Shown here: piece after piece, positions 12,329 through 24,530 of the stretch
Numbering within the stretch: the stretch's first letter is position 1
How the letters are laid out: the number at the start of each line of letters is the position of its first letter
Source: Litoditis marina
Taxonomy: Eukaryota > Nematoda > Chromadorea > Rhabditida > Rhabditidae
DNA length: 64,000 nt
Reading direction: 5' to 3'
Assembly: GCA_964036275.1 (NCBI GenBank)
Contig: CAXIWQ010000172.1
Location: forward strand, 124,001 to 188,000
Program-made: the position numbers and the translations under genes
Notes under the pieces: generated by a model
Databases searched by the model: none
What the model was told of the DNA's origin: nothing
What the model saw: the letters and a program-made list of their open reading frames with translations, nothing else

Positions 12329-12531
12329 GACGGAAGTTGGCGCTCTTGATGAAGCGAAAACTTCATAACTTGGCTCAAACTCAACCGATTTCGATAAAAT
12401 TTGGGGCACACTTTGCGATTATGCTGTAGAAACTTCCCCAGTTTGTAAAAGTTTTGTTTTGCAAATTTCAGCCTTTTTATGGGAAAACTAAAAAAACGGA
12501 GGCGCGCATTAGCCGGACCAAAGACAAATCT
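12329..12531. other. Unique right-hand tail of the element
   Basis: Unique sequence leading to the right end. At 12501-12530 it contains GGCGCGCATT then AGCCGGACCAAAGACAAATC. The second word aligns with the satellite core AGCC-ACAAAAGACAAAT over 17 positions with one 2-base gap and one mismatch. At 12521-12538 lies the copy of the subterminal word AAGACAAATCTCGCACAG, also present in the foldback arms. Confidence 0.7.
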
Positions 12532-12554
12532 CGCACAGCGCTTCGCGCTGCGCG
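12532..12554. other. GC-rich hairpin at the right end of the element
   Basis: CGCACAGCGC, a TTC loop, then GCGCTGCGCG: a 10-bp stem with a single mismatch and a 3-base loop. It ends two bases before the edge of the element. A short stem-loop just inside one end is typical of Helitron and Helentron 3' ends. No CTRR tail follows, so the family assignment is open. It is followed directly by CG and then by satellite. Confidence 0.85.
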
Positions 12555-13259
12555 CGATTCTGTGGCGCACAGCCACAAAGTACGAATTAACGCGGTTATC
12601 GACTCCTTGCCTTGCAACTACAGAGAACAGTTCATACGGCTATCAAGTCTGTTGCTCCCAGATACAAAAACCTAATACGACTATCTATTATGTGGCGCAC
12701 AGCCACAAATTACGAATTAACGCGGTTATCGACTCTTTGGCTTGCAGTTACAGAGAAAAGTTCATACGGCTATCAAATCTGTTGCTCCCAGCTACAAAAA
12801 CCTAATACGACAATCTATTCTGTGGCGCACAGCCATAACAAACGAAATAACGCGGTTATTGACTCTTTGGCTTGCAGTTACAGAGAAAAGTTTATACGGC
12901 TATCAAGTCTGTTGCTCCCAGCTACAAAAACCTAATACGACTCCATATTCTGTGGCGCACAGCCACAAAAGACAAATTAACGCGGTTATTGACTCTTTGC
13001 CGTAAAGCTACAGAAAAAAGTTTATACGGCTATCAAGTATGTTGCTCCCAGCTACAAAGACTCAACACGACTATATATTTCGTGGCGCACAGCCACAAAA
13101 GACGACTTAACGCGGTTATTGACTCTTTGCCTTGCAGCTACAGAAAAAAGTTCTACGGCTATCAAGTATGTTGCTCCCAGATACAAAAACTTAAGACAAC
13201 TATATATTCTGTGGCGCACAGCCACAAAAGACGAATTAACGCGTTATTGACTCTTTGCC

Positions 13260-16200
13260 TTGCAGCTACAGAGAACAGTTCATACGGCTATCAAATCTGT
13301 TGCTCCCAGCTACAAAAACCTAATACGACAATCTATTCTGTGGCGCACAGCCACAAAATACAAATCATCGCGGTTATCGACTTGTTGGCTTGCAGCTACA
13401 GAGAAAAGTTCATACGGCTATCAAGTCTGTTGCTCCCAGCTACAAAAACCTAATACGACTATATATTCTGTGGCGCACAGCCACAAAAGACGAATTAACG
13501 CGGTTATTGACTCTTTGCCTCGCAGTTACAGAGAACATTTCATACGGCTATCAAATCTGTTGCGCCCAGCTACAAAAACCTAATACGACAATCTATTCTG
13601 TGGCGCACAGCCACAAAGACGAATTAACGCGGTTATTGACATTTTGACTTGCAGCTACAAAAAAAAATCATACGGCTATCAAGTCTGTTGCTTCCAACTA
13701 CAAAAACATAATACGACTTTATATTCTGTGGCGCACAGCCACAAAATACAAATTAACGCGGTTATTGACTCTTTGCCTTGCAGTTACAGAGAACATTTCA
13801 TACGGCTATCAAATCTGTTGCTCCCAGCTACAAAAACCTAATACGACTTTATATTCTGTGGCGCACAGCCACAAAAGACAAATTAACGCGGTTATTATCT
13901 CTTTGCCTTGCAGCTACAGAAAAAAAGTTTATACGGCTATCAAGTCTGTTGCTCCCAGCTACAAAAACCTAATACGACTTTATATTCTGTGGCGCACAGC
14001 CACAAAAGACAAATTAACGCGGTTATTGACTCTTTGCCGTGCAGCTACAGAAAAAAGTTTATATGGCTATCAAGTATGTTGCTCCCAGCTAGAAAAACCC
14101 AATACAACTATCTATTCTGTGGCACACAGCCACAAAATACGATATAACGCGGTTATTATCTCTTTGCCTTGCAGCTACAGAAAAAAAGTTTATACGGCTA
14201 TCAAGTCTGTTGCTCATGGCTACAAAAACCTAATACGACTTTATATCCTATGGCGCACAGCCACAAAAGACAAATTAACGCGGTTATTACCTCTTTGCCT
14301 TGCAGCTACAGAAAAAAGTTCATACGGCTATCAAGTCTGTTGCTCCCAGCTACAAAAACCTGATACGACAATCTATTCTGTGGCGCACAGCCACAAAAGA
14401 CGAATTAACGCGGTTATTACCTCTTTGCCTTGCAGCTACAGAAAAAAGTTCATACGGCTATCAAGTCTGTTGCTCCCAGCTACAAAAACCTAATACGACT
14501 TTATATTCTGTGGCGCACAGCCACAAAAGACAAATTAACGCGGTTATTGACTCTTTGCCGTGCAGCTACAGGAAAAAGGTTATACGGCTATCAAATATGT
14601 TGCTCCCAGCTACAAAAACCCAATACGACTATCTATTCTGTGGCGCACAGCCACAAAAGACGAATTAACGCGTTATTGACTCTTTGCCTTGCAGCTACAG
14701 AGAACAGTTCATACGGCTATCAAATATGTTGCTCCCAGCTACAAAAACCTAATACGACAATCTATTCTGTGGCGCACAGCCACACAATACAAATCATCGC
14801 GGTTATCGACTTGTTGGCTTGCAGCTACAGAGAAAAGTTCATACGGCTATCAAGTCTGTTGCTCCCAGCTACAAAAACCTAATACGACTATATATTCTGT
14901 GGCGCACAGCCACAAAAGACGAATTAACGCGGTTATTGACTCTTTGCCTCGCAGTTACAGAGAACATTTCATACGGCTATCAAATCTGTTGCGCCCAGCT
15001 ACAAAAACCTAATACGACAATCTATTCTGTGGCGCACAGCCACAAAGACGAATTAACGCGGTTATTGACATTTTGACTTGCAGCTACAAAAAAAAATCAT
15101 ACGGCTATCAAGTCTGTTGCTTCCAACTACAAAAACATAATACGACTTTATATTCTGTGGCGCACAGCCACAAAATACAAATTAACGCGGTTATTGACTC
15201 TTTGCCTTGCAGTTACAGAGAACATTTCATACGGCTATCAAATCTGTTGCTCCCAGCTACAAAAACCTAATACGACTTTATATTCTGTGGCGCACAGCCA
15301 CAAAAGACAAATTAACGCGGTTATTATCTCTTTGCCTTGCAGCTACAGAAAAAAAGTTTATACGGCTATCAAGTCTGTTGCTCCCAGCTACAAAAACCTA
15401 ATACGACTTTATATTCTGTGGCGCACAGCCACAAAAGACAAATTAACGCGGTTATTGACTCTTTGCCGTGCAGCTACAGAAAAAAGTTTATATGGCTATC
15501 AAGTATGTTGCTCCCAGCTAGAAAAACCCAATACAACTATCTATTCTGTGGCACACAGCCACAAAATACGATATAACGCGGTTATCGACTCTTTGCCTTG
15601 CAGCTACAGAAAAAAGTTTATACGGCTATCAAGTCTGTTGCTCATGGCTACAAAAACCTAATACGACTTTATATCCTATGGCGCACAGCCACAAAAGACA
15701 AATTAACGCGGTTATTACCTCTTTGCCTTGCAGCTACAGAAAAAAGTTCATACGGCTATCAAGTCTGTTGCTCCCAGCTACAAAAACCTGATACGACAAT
15801 CTATTCTGTGGCGCACAGCCACAAAAGACGAATTAACGCGGTTATTACCTCTTTGCCTTGCAGCTACAGAAAAAAGTTCATACGGCTATCAAGTCTGTTG
15901 CTCCCAGCTACAAAAACCTAATACGACTTTATATTCTGTGGCGCACAGCCACAAAAGACAAATTAACGCGGTTATTGACTCTTTGCCGTGCAGCTACAGG
16001 AAAAAGGTTATACGGCTATCAAATATGTTGCTCCCAGCTACAAAAACCCAATACGACTATCTATTCTGTGGCGCACAGCCACAAAAGACGAATTAACGCG
16101 TTATTGACTCTTTGCCTTGCAGCTACAGAGAACAGTTCATACGGCTATCAAATCTGTTGCTCCCAGCTACAAAAACCTAATACGACAATCTATTCTGTGG

Positions 16201-17545
16201 CGCACAGCCACAAAATACAAATCATCGCGGTTATCGACTTGTTGGCTTGCAGCTACAGAGAAAAGTTCATACGGCTATCAAGTCTGTTGCTCCCAGCTAC
16301 AAAAACCTAATACGACTATATATTCTGTGGCGCACAGCCACAAAAGACGAATTAACGCGGTTGTTGACTCTTTGCCTCGCAGTTACAGAGAACATTTCAT
16401 ACGGCTATCAAATCTGTTGCGCCCAGCTACAAAAACCTAATACGACAATCTATTCTGTGGCGCACAGCCACAAAGACGAATTAACGCGGTTATTGACATT
16501 TTGACTTGCAGCTACAAAAAAAAATCATACGGCTATCAAGTCTGTTGCTTCCAACTACAAAAACATAATACGACTTTATATTCTGTGGCGCACAGCCACA
16601 AAATACAAATTAACGCGGTTATTGACTCTTTGCCTTGCAGTTACAGAGAACATTTCATACGGCTATCAAATCTGTTGCTCCCAGCTACAAAAACCTAATA
16701 CGACTTTATATTCTGTGGCGCACAGCCACAAAAGACAAATTAACGCGGTTATTATCTCTTTGCCTTGCAGCTACAGAAAAAAAGTTTATACGGCTATCAA
16801 GTCTGTTGCTCCCAGCTACAAAAACCTAATACGACTTTATATTCTGTGGCGCACAGCCACAAAAGACAAATTAACGCGGTTATTGACTCTTTGCCGTGCA
16901 GCTACAGAAAAAAGTTTATATGGCTATCAAGTATGTTGCTCCCAGCTAGAAAAACCCAATACAACTATCTATTCTGTGGCACACAGCCACAAAATACGAT
17001 ATAACGCGGTTATCGACTCTTTGCCTTGCAGCTACAGAAAAAAGTTTATACGGCTATCAAGTCTGTTGCTCATGGCTACGAAAACCTAATACGACTTTAT
17101 ATCCTATGGCGCACAGCCACAAAAGACAAATTAACGCGGTTATTACCTCTTTGCCTTGCAGCTACAGAAAAAAGTTCATACGGCTATCAAGTCTGTTGCT
17201 CCCAGCTACAAAAACCTGATACGACAATCTATTCTGTGGCGCACAGCCACAAAAGACGAATTAACGCGGTTATTACCTCTTTGCCTTGCAGCTACAGAAA
17301 AAAGTTCATACGGCTATCAAGTCTGTTGCTCCCAGCTACAAAAACCCAATACGACTTTATATTCTGTGGCGCACAGCCACAAAAGACAAATTAACGCGGT
17401 TATTGACTCTTTGCCGTGCAGCTACAGGAAAAAGGTTATACGGCTATCAAATATGTTGCTCCCAGCTACAAAAACCCAATACGACTATCTATTCTGTGGT
17501 GCACAGCCACAAAATACGAATTAACGCGGTTATCGACTCTTTGCC
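13260..17545 (+). repeat. Eleven-monomer HOR, three copies (1428-1429 bp)
   Basis: Marker monomers at 13260, 14689 and 16117, and others at 13765, 15194 and 16622, repeat with offsets of 1429 then 1428 bp (11 x 130 minus 1 or 2). A monomer with a 1-bp deletion (AACGCGTTATTGAC) recurs near 13241, 14667 and 16098. A monomer with GTTGCTTCCAACTAC and CATAATACG recurs in each unit. Copies are nearly identical, and the third departs near 17395-17520. Units 1 and 2 differ by exchanges such as ATTATCTC versus ATCGACTC at about 14155 and 15583. Confidence 0.88.
13337..13466 (+). repeat. Representative satellite monomer (130 bp)
   Basis: One full monomer counted from TCTGTGGC. Landmarks: a dyad TGTGGC-GCACA-GCCACA at 13339-13355, overlapping a second dyad CTGTG-GCG-CACAG at 13338-13350; a GCGGTTATCGAC block; an A-rich tract after GCAGCTACAGAG; CATACGGCTATCAA; GTTGCTCCCAGCTAC; and finally CTAATACGAC. 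In the common monomer form the forward stop codons (TAA in AATTAACG and TAA in CCTAATAC) fall in the same reading frame and the other two frames are open. This copy has AAATCATCG in place of AATTAACG. The reverse strand has stops in all frames. Confidence 0.95.
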
Positions 17546-18289
17546 TTGCAGCTACAGAGAACAGTTCATACGGCTATCAAATCTGTTGCTCCCAGCTACA
17601 AAAACCTAATACGACAATCTATTCTGTGGCGCACAGCCACAAAATACGAATTATCGCGGTTATCGACTTGTTGGCTTGCAGCTACAGAGAAAAGTTCATA
17701 CGGCTATCAAGTCTGTTGCTCCCAGCTACAAAAACCTGATACGACAATCTATTCTGTGGCGCACAGCCACAAAAGACAAATTAACGCGGTTATTACCTCT
17801 TTGCCTTGCAGCTACAGAAAAAAATTCATACGGCTATCAAGTCTGTTGCTCCCAGCTACGAAAACCTAATACGACTCTATATTCTGTGGCGCACAGCCAC
17901 AAAAGACAAATTAACGCGGTTATTGACTCTTTGCCGTGCAGCTACAGGAAAAAGGTTATACGGCTATCAAGTATGTTGCTCCCAGCTGAAAAAACCTAAT
18001 ACGACTATCTATTCTGTGGCGCACAGCCACAAAATACGAATTAACGCGGTTATCGATTCTTTGCCTTGCAGCTACAGAGAACAGTTCATACGGCTATCAA
18101 GTCTGTTGCTCCCAGCTACAAAAACCTAATACGACTATATATTCTGTGGCGCACAGCCACAAAAGACGAATTAACGCGGTTATTGACTCTTTGCCTCGCA
18201 GTTACAGAGAATATTTCATACGGCTATCAAATCTGTTGCTCCCAGCTACAAAAACCTAATACGACAATCTATTCTGTGGCGCACAGCCA

Positions 18290-21200
18290 CAAAAGACAAA
18301 TTAACGCGGTTATTGACTCTTTGCCGTGCAGCTACAGGAAAAAGGTTATACGGCTACCAAGTATGTTGCTCCCAGCTACAAAAACCTAATACGACTATCT
18401 ATTCTGTGGCGCACAGCCACAAAATACGAATTGACGCGGTTATCGACTCTTTGCCTTGCAGCTACAGAGAACAGTTCATACGGCTATCAAATCTGTTGCT
18501 CCCAGCTACAAAAACCCAATACGACAATCTATTCTGTGGCGCACAGCCACAAAATACAAATTATCGCGGTTATCGACTTGTTGGCTTGCAGCTACAGAGA
18601 AAAGTTCATACGGCTATCAAGTCTGTTGCTCCCAGCTACAAAAACCTAATACGACTATATATTCTGTGGCGCACAGCCACAAAAGACGAATTAACGCGGT
18701 TATTGACTCTTTGCCTCGCAGTTACAGAGAACAGTTCATACGGCTATCAAATATGTTGCTCCCAGCTACAAAAACCTAATACGACAATCTATTCTGTGGC
18801 GCACAGCCACAAAGACGAATTAACGCGGTTATTGACATTTTGACTTGCAGCTACAAAAAAAATCATACGGCTATCAAGTCTGTTGCTTCCAAATACAAAA
18901 ACATAATACAACTTTATATTCTGTGGCGCACAGCCACAAAATACGAATTATCGCGGTTATCGACTTGTTGGCTTGCAGCTACAGAGAAAAGTTCATACGG
19001 CTATCAAATCTGTTGCTCCCAGCTACAAAAACCTGATACGACAATCTATTCTGTGGCGCACAGCCACAAAAGACAAATTAACGCGGTTATTACCTCTTTG
19101 CCTTGCAGCTACAGAAAAAAATTCATACGGCTATCAAGTCTGTTGCTCCCAGCTACGAAAACCTAATACGACTCTATATTCTGTGGCGCACAGCCACAAA
19201 AGACAAATTAACGCGGTTATTGACTCTTTGCCGTGCAGCTACAGGAAAAAGGTTATACGGCTATCAATTATGTTGCTCCCAGCTGAAAAAACCTAATACG
19301 ACTATCTATTCTGTGGCGCACAGCCACAAAATACGAATTAACGCGGTTATCGACTCTTTGCCTTGCAGCTACAGAGAACAATTCATACGGCTATCAAGTC
19401 TGTTGCTCCCAGCTACAAAAACCTAATACGACTATATATTCTGTGGCGCACAGCCACAAAAGACGAATTAACGCGGTTATTGACTCTTTGCCTCGCAGTT
19501 ACAGAGAATATTTCATACGGCTATCAAATCTGTTGCTCCCAGCTACAAAAACCTAATACGACAATCTATTCTGTGGCGCACAGCCACAAAAGACAAATTA
19601 ACGCGGTTATTGACTCTTTGCCGTGCAGCTACAGGAAAAAGGTTATACGGCTACCAAGTATGTTGCTCCCAGCTACAAAAACCTAATACGACTATCTATT
19701 CTGTGGCGCACAGCCACAAAATACGAATTGACGCGGTTATCGACTCTTTGCCTTGCAGCTACAGAGAACAGTTCATACGGCTATCAAATCTGTTGCTCCC
19801 AGCTACAAAAACCTAATACGACAATCTATTCTGTGGCGCACAGCCACAAAATACAAATTATCGCGGTTATCGACTTGTTGGCTTGCAGCTACAGAGAAAA
19901 GTTCATACGGCTATCAAGTCTGTTGCTCCCAGCTACAAAAACCTAATACGACTATATATTCTGTGGCGCACAGCCACAAAAGACAAATTAACGCGGTTAT
20001 TGACTCTTTGCCTCGCAGTTACAGAGAACAGTTCATACGGCTATCAAATATGTTGCTCCCAGCTACAAAAACCTAATACGACAATCTATTCTGTGGCGCA
20101 CAGCCACAAAGACGAATTAACGCGGTTATTGACATTTTGACTTGCAGCTACAAAAAACAAATCATACGGCTATCAAGTCTGTTGCTTCCAAATACAAAAA
20201 CATAATACAACTTTATATTCTGTGGCGCACAGCCACAAAATACAAATTAACGCGGTTATTGATTCTTTGCCTTGCAGTTACAGAGAACATTTCATACGGC
20301 TATCAAATCTGTTGCTCCCAGCTACAAAAACCTAATACGACTTTATATTCTGTGGCGCACAGCCACAAAAGACAAATTAACGCGGTTATTACCTCTTTGC
20401 CTTGCAGCTACAGAAAAAAAGTTTATACGGCTATCAAGTCTGTTGCTCCCAGCTACAAAAACCTAATACGACTTTATATTCTGTGGCGCACAGCCACAAA
20501 AGACAAATTAACGCGGTTATTGACTCTTTGCCGTGCAGCTACAGAAAAAAGTTTATATGGCTATCAAGTATGTTGCTCCCAGCTAGAAAAACCCAATACA
20601 ACTATCTATTCTGTGGCACACAGCCACAAAATACGATATAACGCGGTTATCGACTCTTTGCCTTGCAGCTACAGAAAAAAGTTTATACGGCTATCAAGTC
20701 TGTTGCTCATGGCTACAAAAACCTAATACGACTTTATATCCTATGGCGCACAGCCACAAAAGACAAATTAACGCGGTTATTACCTCTTTGCCTTGCAGCT
20801 ACAGAAAAAAGTTCATACGGCTATCAAGTCTGTTGCTCCCAGCTACAAAAACCTGATACGACAATCTATTCTGTGGCGCACAGCCACAAAAGACAAATCA
20901 ACGCGGTTGTTACCTCTTTGCCTTGCAGCTACAGAAAAAAGTTCATACGGCTATCAAGTCTGTTGCTCCCAGCTACAAAAACCTAATACGACTTTATGTT
21001 CTGTGGCGCACAGCCACAAAAGACAAATTAACGCGGTTATTGACTCTTTGCCGTGCAGCTACAGGAAAAAGGTTATACGGCTATCAAATATGTTGCTCCC
21101 AGCTACAAAAACCTAATACGACTATCTATTCTGTGGCGCACAGCCACAAAATACGAATTAACGCGGTTATCGACTCTTTGCCTTGCAGCTACAGAGAACA

Positions 21201-24200
21201 GTTCATACGGCTATCAAATCTGTTGCTCCCAGCTACAAAAACCTAATACGACAATCTATTCTGTGGCGCACAGCCACAAAATACGAATTATCGCGGTTAT
21301 CGACTTGTTGGCTTGCAGCTACAGAGAAAAGTTCATACGGCTATCAAGTCTGTTGCTCCCAGCTACAAAAACCTGATACGACAATCTATTCTGTGGCGCA
21401 CAGCCACAAAAGACAAATTAACGCGGTTATTGACTCTTTGCCGTGCAGCTACAGGAAAAAGGTTATACGGCTACCAAGTATGTTGCTCCCAGCTACAAAA
21501 ACCTAATACGACTATCTATTCTGTGGCGCACAGCCACAAAATACGAATTGACGCGGTTATCGACTCTTTGCCTTGCAGCTACAGAGAACAGTTCACACGG
21601 CTATCAAATCTGTTGCTCCCAGCTACAAAAACCTAATACGACAATCTATTCTGTGGCGCACAGCCACAAAATACAAATTATCGCGGTTATCGACTTGTTG
21701 GCTTGCAGCTACAGAGAAAAGTTCATACGGCTATCAAGTCTGTTGCTCCCAGCTACAAAAACCTAATACGACTATATATTCTGTGGCGCACAGCCACAAA
21801 AGACGAATTAACGCGGTTATTGACTCTTTGCCTCGCAGTTACAGAGAACAGTTCATACGGCTATCAAATATGTTGCTCCCAGCTACAAAAACCTAATACG
21901 ACAATCTATTCTGTGGCGCACAGCCACAAAGACGAATTAACGCGGTTATTGACATTTTGACTTGCAGCTACAAAAAAAATCATACGGCTATCAAGTCTGT
22001 TGCTTCCAAATACAAACACATAATACAACTTTATATTCTGTGGCGCACAGCCACAAAATACGAATTATCGCGGTTATCGACTTGTTGGCTTGCAGCTACA
22101 GAGAAAAGTTCATACGGCTATCAAATCTGTTGCTCCCAGCTACAAAAACCTGATACGACAATCTATTCTGTGGCGCACAGCCACAAAAGACAAATTAACG
22201 CGGTTATTACCTCTTTGCCTTGCAGCTACAGAAAAAAATTCATACGGCTATCAAGTCTGTTGCTCCCAGCTACGAAAACCTAATACGACTCTATATTCTG
22301 TGGCGCACAGCCACAAAAGACAAATTAACGCGGTTATTGACTCTTTGCCGTGCAGCTACAGGAAAAAGGTTATACGGCTATCAATTATGTTGCTCCCAGC
22401 TGAAAAAACCTAATACGACTATCTATTCTGTGGCGCACAGCCACAAAATACGAATTAACGCGGTTATCGACTCTTTGCCTTGCAGCTACAGAGAACAATT
22501 CATACGGCTATCAAGTCTGTTGCTCCCAGCTACAAAAACCTAATACGACTATATATTCTGTGGCGCACAGCCACAAAAGACGAATTAACGCGGTTATTGA
22601 CTCTTTGCCTCGCAGTTACAGAGAATATTTCATACGGCTATCAAATCTGTTGCTCCCAGCTACAAAAACCTAATACGACAATCTATTCTGTGGCGCACAG
22701 CCACAAAAGACAAATTAACGCGGTTATTGACTCTTTGCCGTGCAGCTACAGGAAAAAGGTTATACGGCTACCAAGTATGTTGCTCCCAGCTACAAAAACC
22801 TAATACGACTATCTATTCTGTGGCGCACAGCCAAATACGAATTGACGCGGTTATCGACTCTTTGCCTTGCAGCTACAGAGAACAGTTCATACGGCTATCA
22901 AATCTGTTGCTCCCAGCTACAAAAACCTAATACGACAATCTATTCTGTGGCGCACAGCCACAAAATACAAATTATCGCGGTTATCGACTTGTTGGCTTGC
23001 AGCTACAGAGAAAAGTTCATACGGCTATCAAGTCTGTTGCTCCCAGCTACAAAAACCTAATACGACTATATATTCTGTGGCGCACAGCCACAAAAGACAA
23101 ATTAACGCGGTTATTGACTCTTTGCCTCGCAGTTACAGAGAACAGTTCATACGGCTATCAAATATGTTGCTCCCAGCTACAAAAACCTAATACGACAATC
23201 TATTCTGTGGCGCACAGCCACAAAGACGAATTAACGCGGTTATTGACATTTTGACTTGCAGCTACAAAAAAAAAATCATACGGCTATCAAGTCTGTTGCT
23301 TCCAAATACAAAAACATAATACAACTTTATATTCTGTGGCGCACAGCCACAAAATACAAATTAACGCGGTTATTGATTCTTTGCCTTGCAGTTACAGAGA
23401 ACATTTCATACGGCTATCAAATCTGTTGCTCCCAGCTACAAAAACCTAATACGACTTTATATTCTGTGGCGCACAGCCACAAAATACAAATTAACGCGGT
23501 TATTACCTCTTTGCCTTGCAGCTACAGAAAAAAAGTTTATACGGCTATCAAGTCTGTTGCTCCCAGCTACAAAAACCTAATACGACTTTATATTCTGTGG
23601 CGCACAGCCACAAAAGACAAATTAACGCGGTTATTGACTCTTTGCCGTGCAGCTACAGAAAAAAGTTTATATGGCTATCAAGTATGTTGCTCCCAGCTAG
23701 AAAAACCCAATACAACTATCTATTCTGTGGCACACAGCCACAAAATACGATATAACGCGGTTATCGACTCTTTGCCTTGCAGCTACAGAAAAAAGTTTAT
23801 ACGGCTATCAAGTCTGTTGCTCATGGCTACAAAAACCTAATACGACTTTATATCCTATGGCGCACAGCCACAAAAGACAAATTAACGCGGTTATTACCTC
23901 TTTGCCTTGCAGCTACAGAAAAAAGTTCATACGGCTATCAAGTCTGTTGCTCCCAGCTACAAAAACCTGATACGACAATCTATTCTGTGGCGCACAGCCA
24001 CAAAAGACAAATCAACGCGGTTGTTACCTCTTTGCCTTGCAGCTACAGAAAAAAGTTCATACGGCTATCAAGTCTGTTGCTCCCAGCTACAAAAACCTAA
24101 TACGACTTTATGTTCTGTGGCGCACAGCCACAAAAGACAAATTAACGCGGTTATTGACTCTTTGCCGTGCAGCTACAGGAAAAAGGTTATACGGCTATCA

Positions 24201-24530
24201 AATATGTTGCTCCCAGCTACAAAAACCTAATACGACTATCTATTCTGTGGCGCACAGCCACAAAATACGAATTAACGCGGTTATCGACTCTTTGCCTTGC
24301 AGCTACAGAGAACAGTTCATACGGCTATCAAATCTGTTGCTCCCAGCTACAAAAACCTAATACGACAATCTATTCTGTGGCGCACAGCCACAAAATACGA
24401 ATTATCGCGGTTATCGACTTGTTGGCTTGCAGCTACAGAGAAAAGTTCATACGGCTATCAAGTCTGTTGCTCCCAGCTACAAAAACCTGATACGACAATC
24501 TATTCTGTGGCGCACAGCCACAAAAGACAA
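18290..24530 (+). repeat. Twenty-four-monomer HOR, two copies (3114-3117 bp)
   Basis: Monomer order from about 18290 to 21400 is repeated from about 21410 to 24530. Marker pairs are 18326/21443, 18456/21573, 18840/21957, 19363/22480, 20142/23256, 20663/23777 and 21183/24297. The offset is 3117 bp in the first half and 3114 bp after a 3-bp deletion (AGCCAAATACG at about 22831). Within each copy a 10-monomer block of 1297 bp is itself duplicated (17806 to 19103; 18066 to 19363), so this HOR grew by nested duplication. Part of each unit is shared with the 11-mer at 13.3-17.5 kb. Confidence 0.82.

Larger units (their letters stand above)
10621..12556. mobile_element. Non-coding inserted element, 1.94 kb
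   Basis: This is the only non-satellite DNA in the window. It interrupts the array between CTATTC (ending 10620) and ATTCTGTGGCGC (ATTC at 12557-12560), so the 4-bp word ATTC flanks it on both sides. That is either a target-site duplication or 4 bp of end ambiguity. The satellite resumes in exact phase. In order, the element carries a 525-bp foldback, a 125-130-bp minisatellite, a GA-rich spacer, two 145-bp direct repeats, a CCCA microsatellite and a GC-rich hairpin next to the right end. The word AAGACAAATCTC followed by CACAG or GCACAG lies inverted near the left end (10644-10659) and direct near the right end (12521-12538), giving imperfect subterminal inverted repeats. No open frame looks like a transposase, reverse transcriptase or helicase, so if mobile it is non-autonomous. 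A Helentron-associated (HINE-like) element fits the minisatellite plus terminal hairpin. A foldback or MITE composite is the alternative. Confidence 0.75.

Noticed and set aside
10621..12556. LTR retrotransposon or LINE fragment
   Set aside because: There are no long terminal direct repeats, primer-binding site, polypurine tract, poly-A tail or reverse-transcriptase-like frame. The 145-bp direct repeats are internal.
12199..12576. Open frames of 76 codons (+) and 105 codons (-) across the right part of the insertion
   Set aside because: They cover a direct repeat, a CCCA microsatellite and a terminal hairpin. The translations resemble no known protein and the - strand frame runs into the satellite.
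13337..13466. tRNA-derived or 5S-derived origin of the monomer (internal A and B boxes)
   Set aside because: No GGTTCGAATCC-like B box or cloverleaf arms can be laid out in the monomer.
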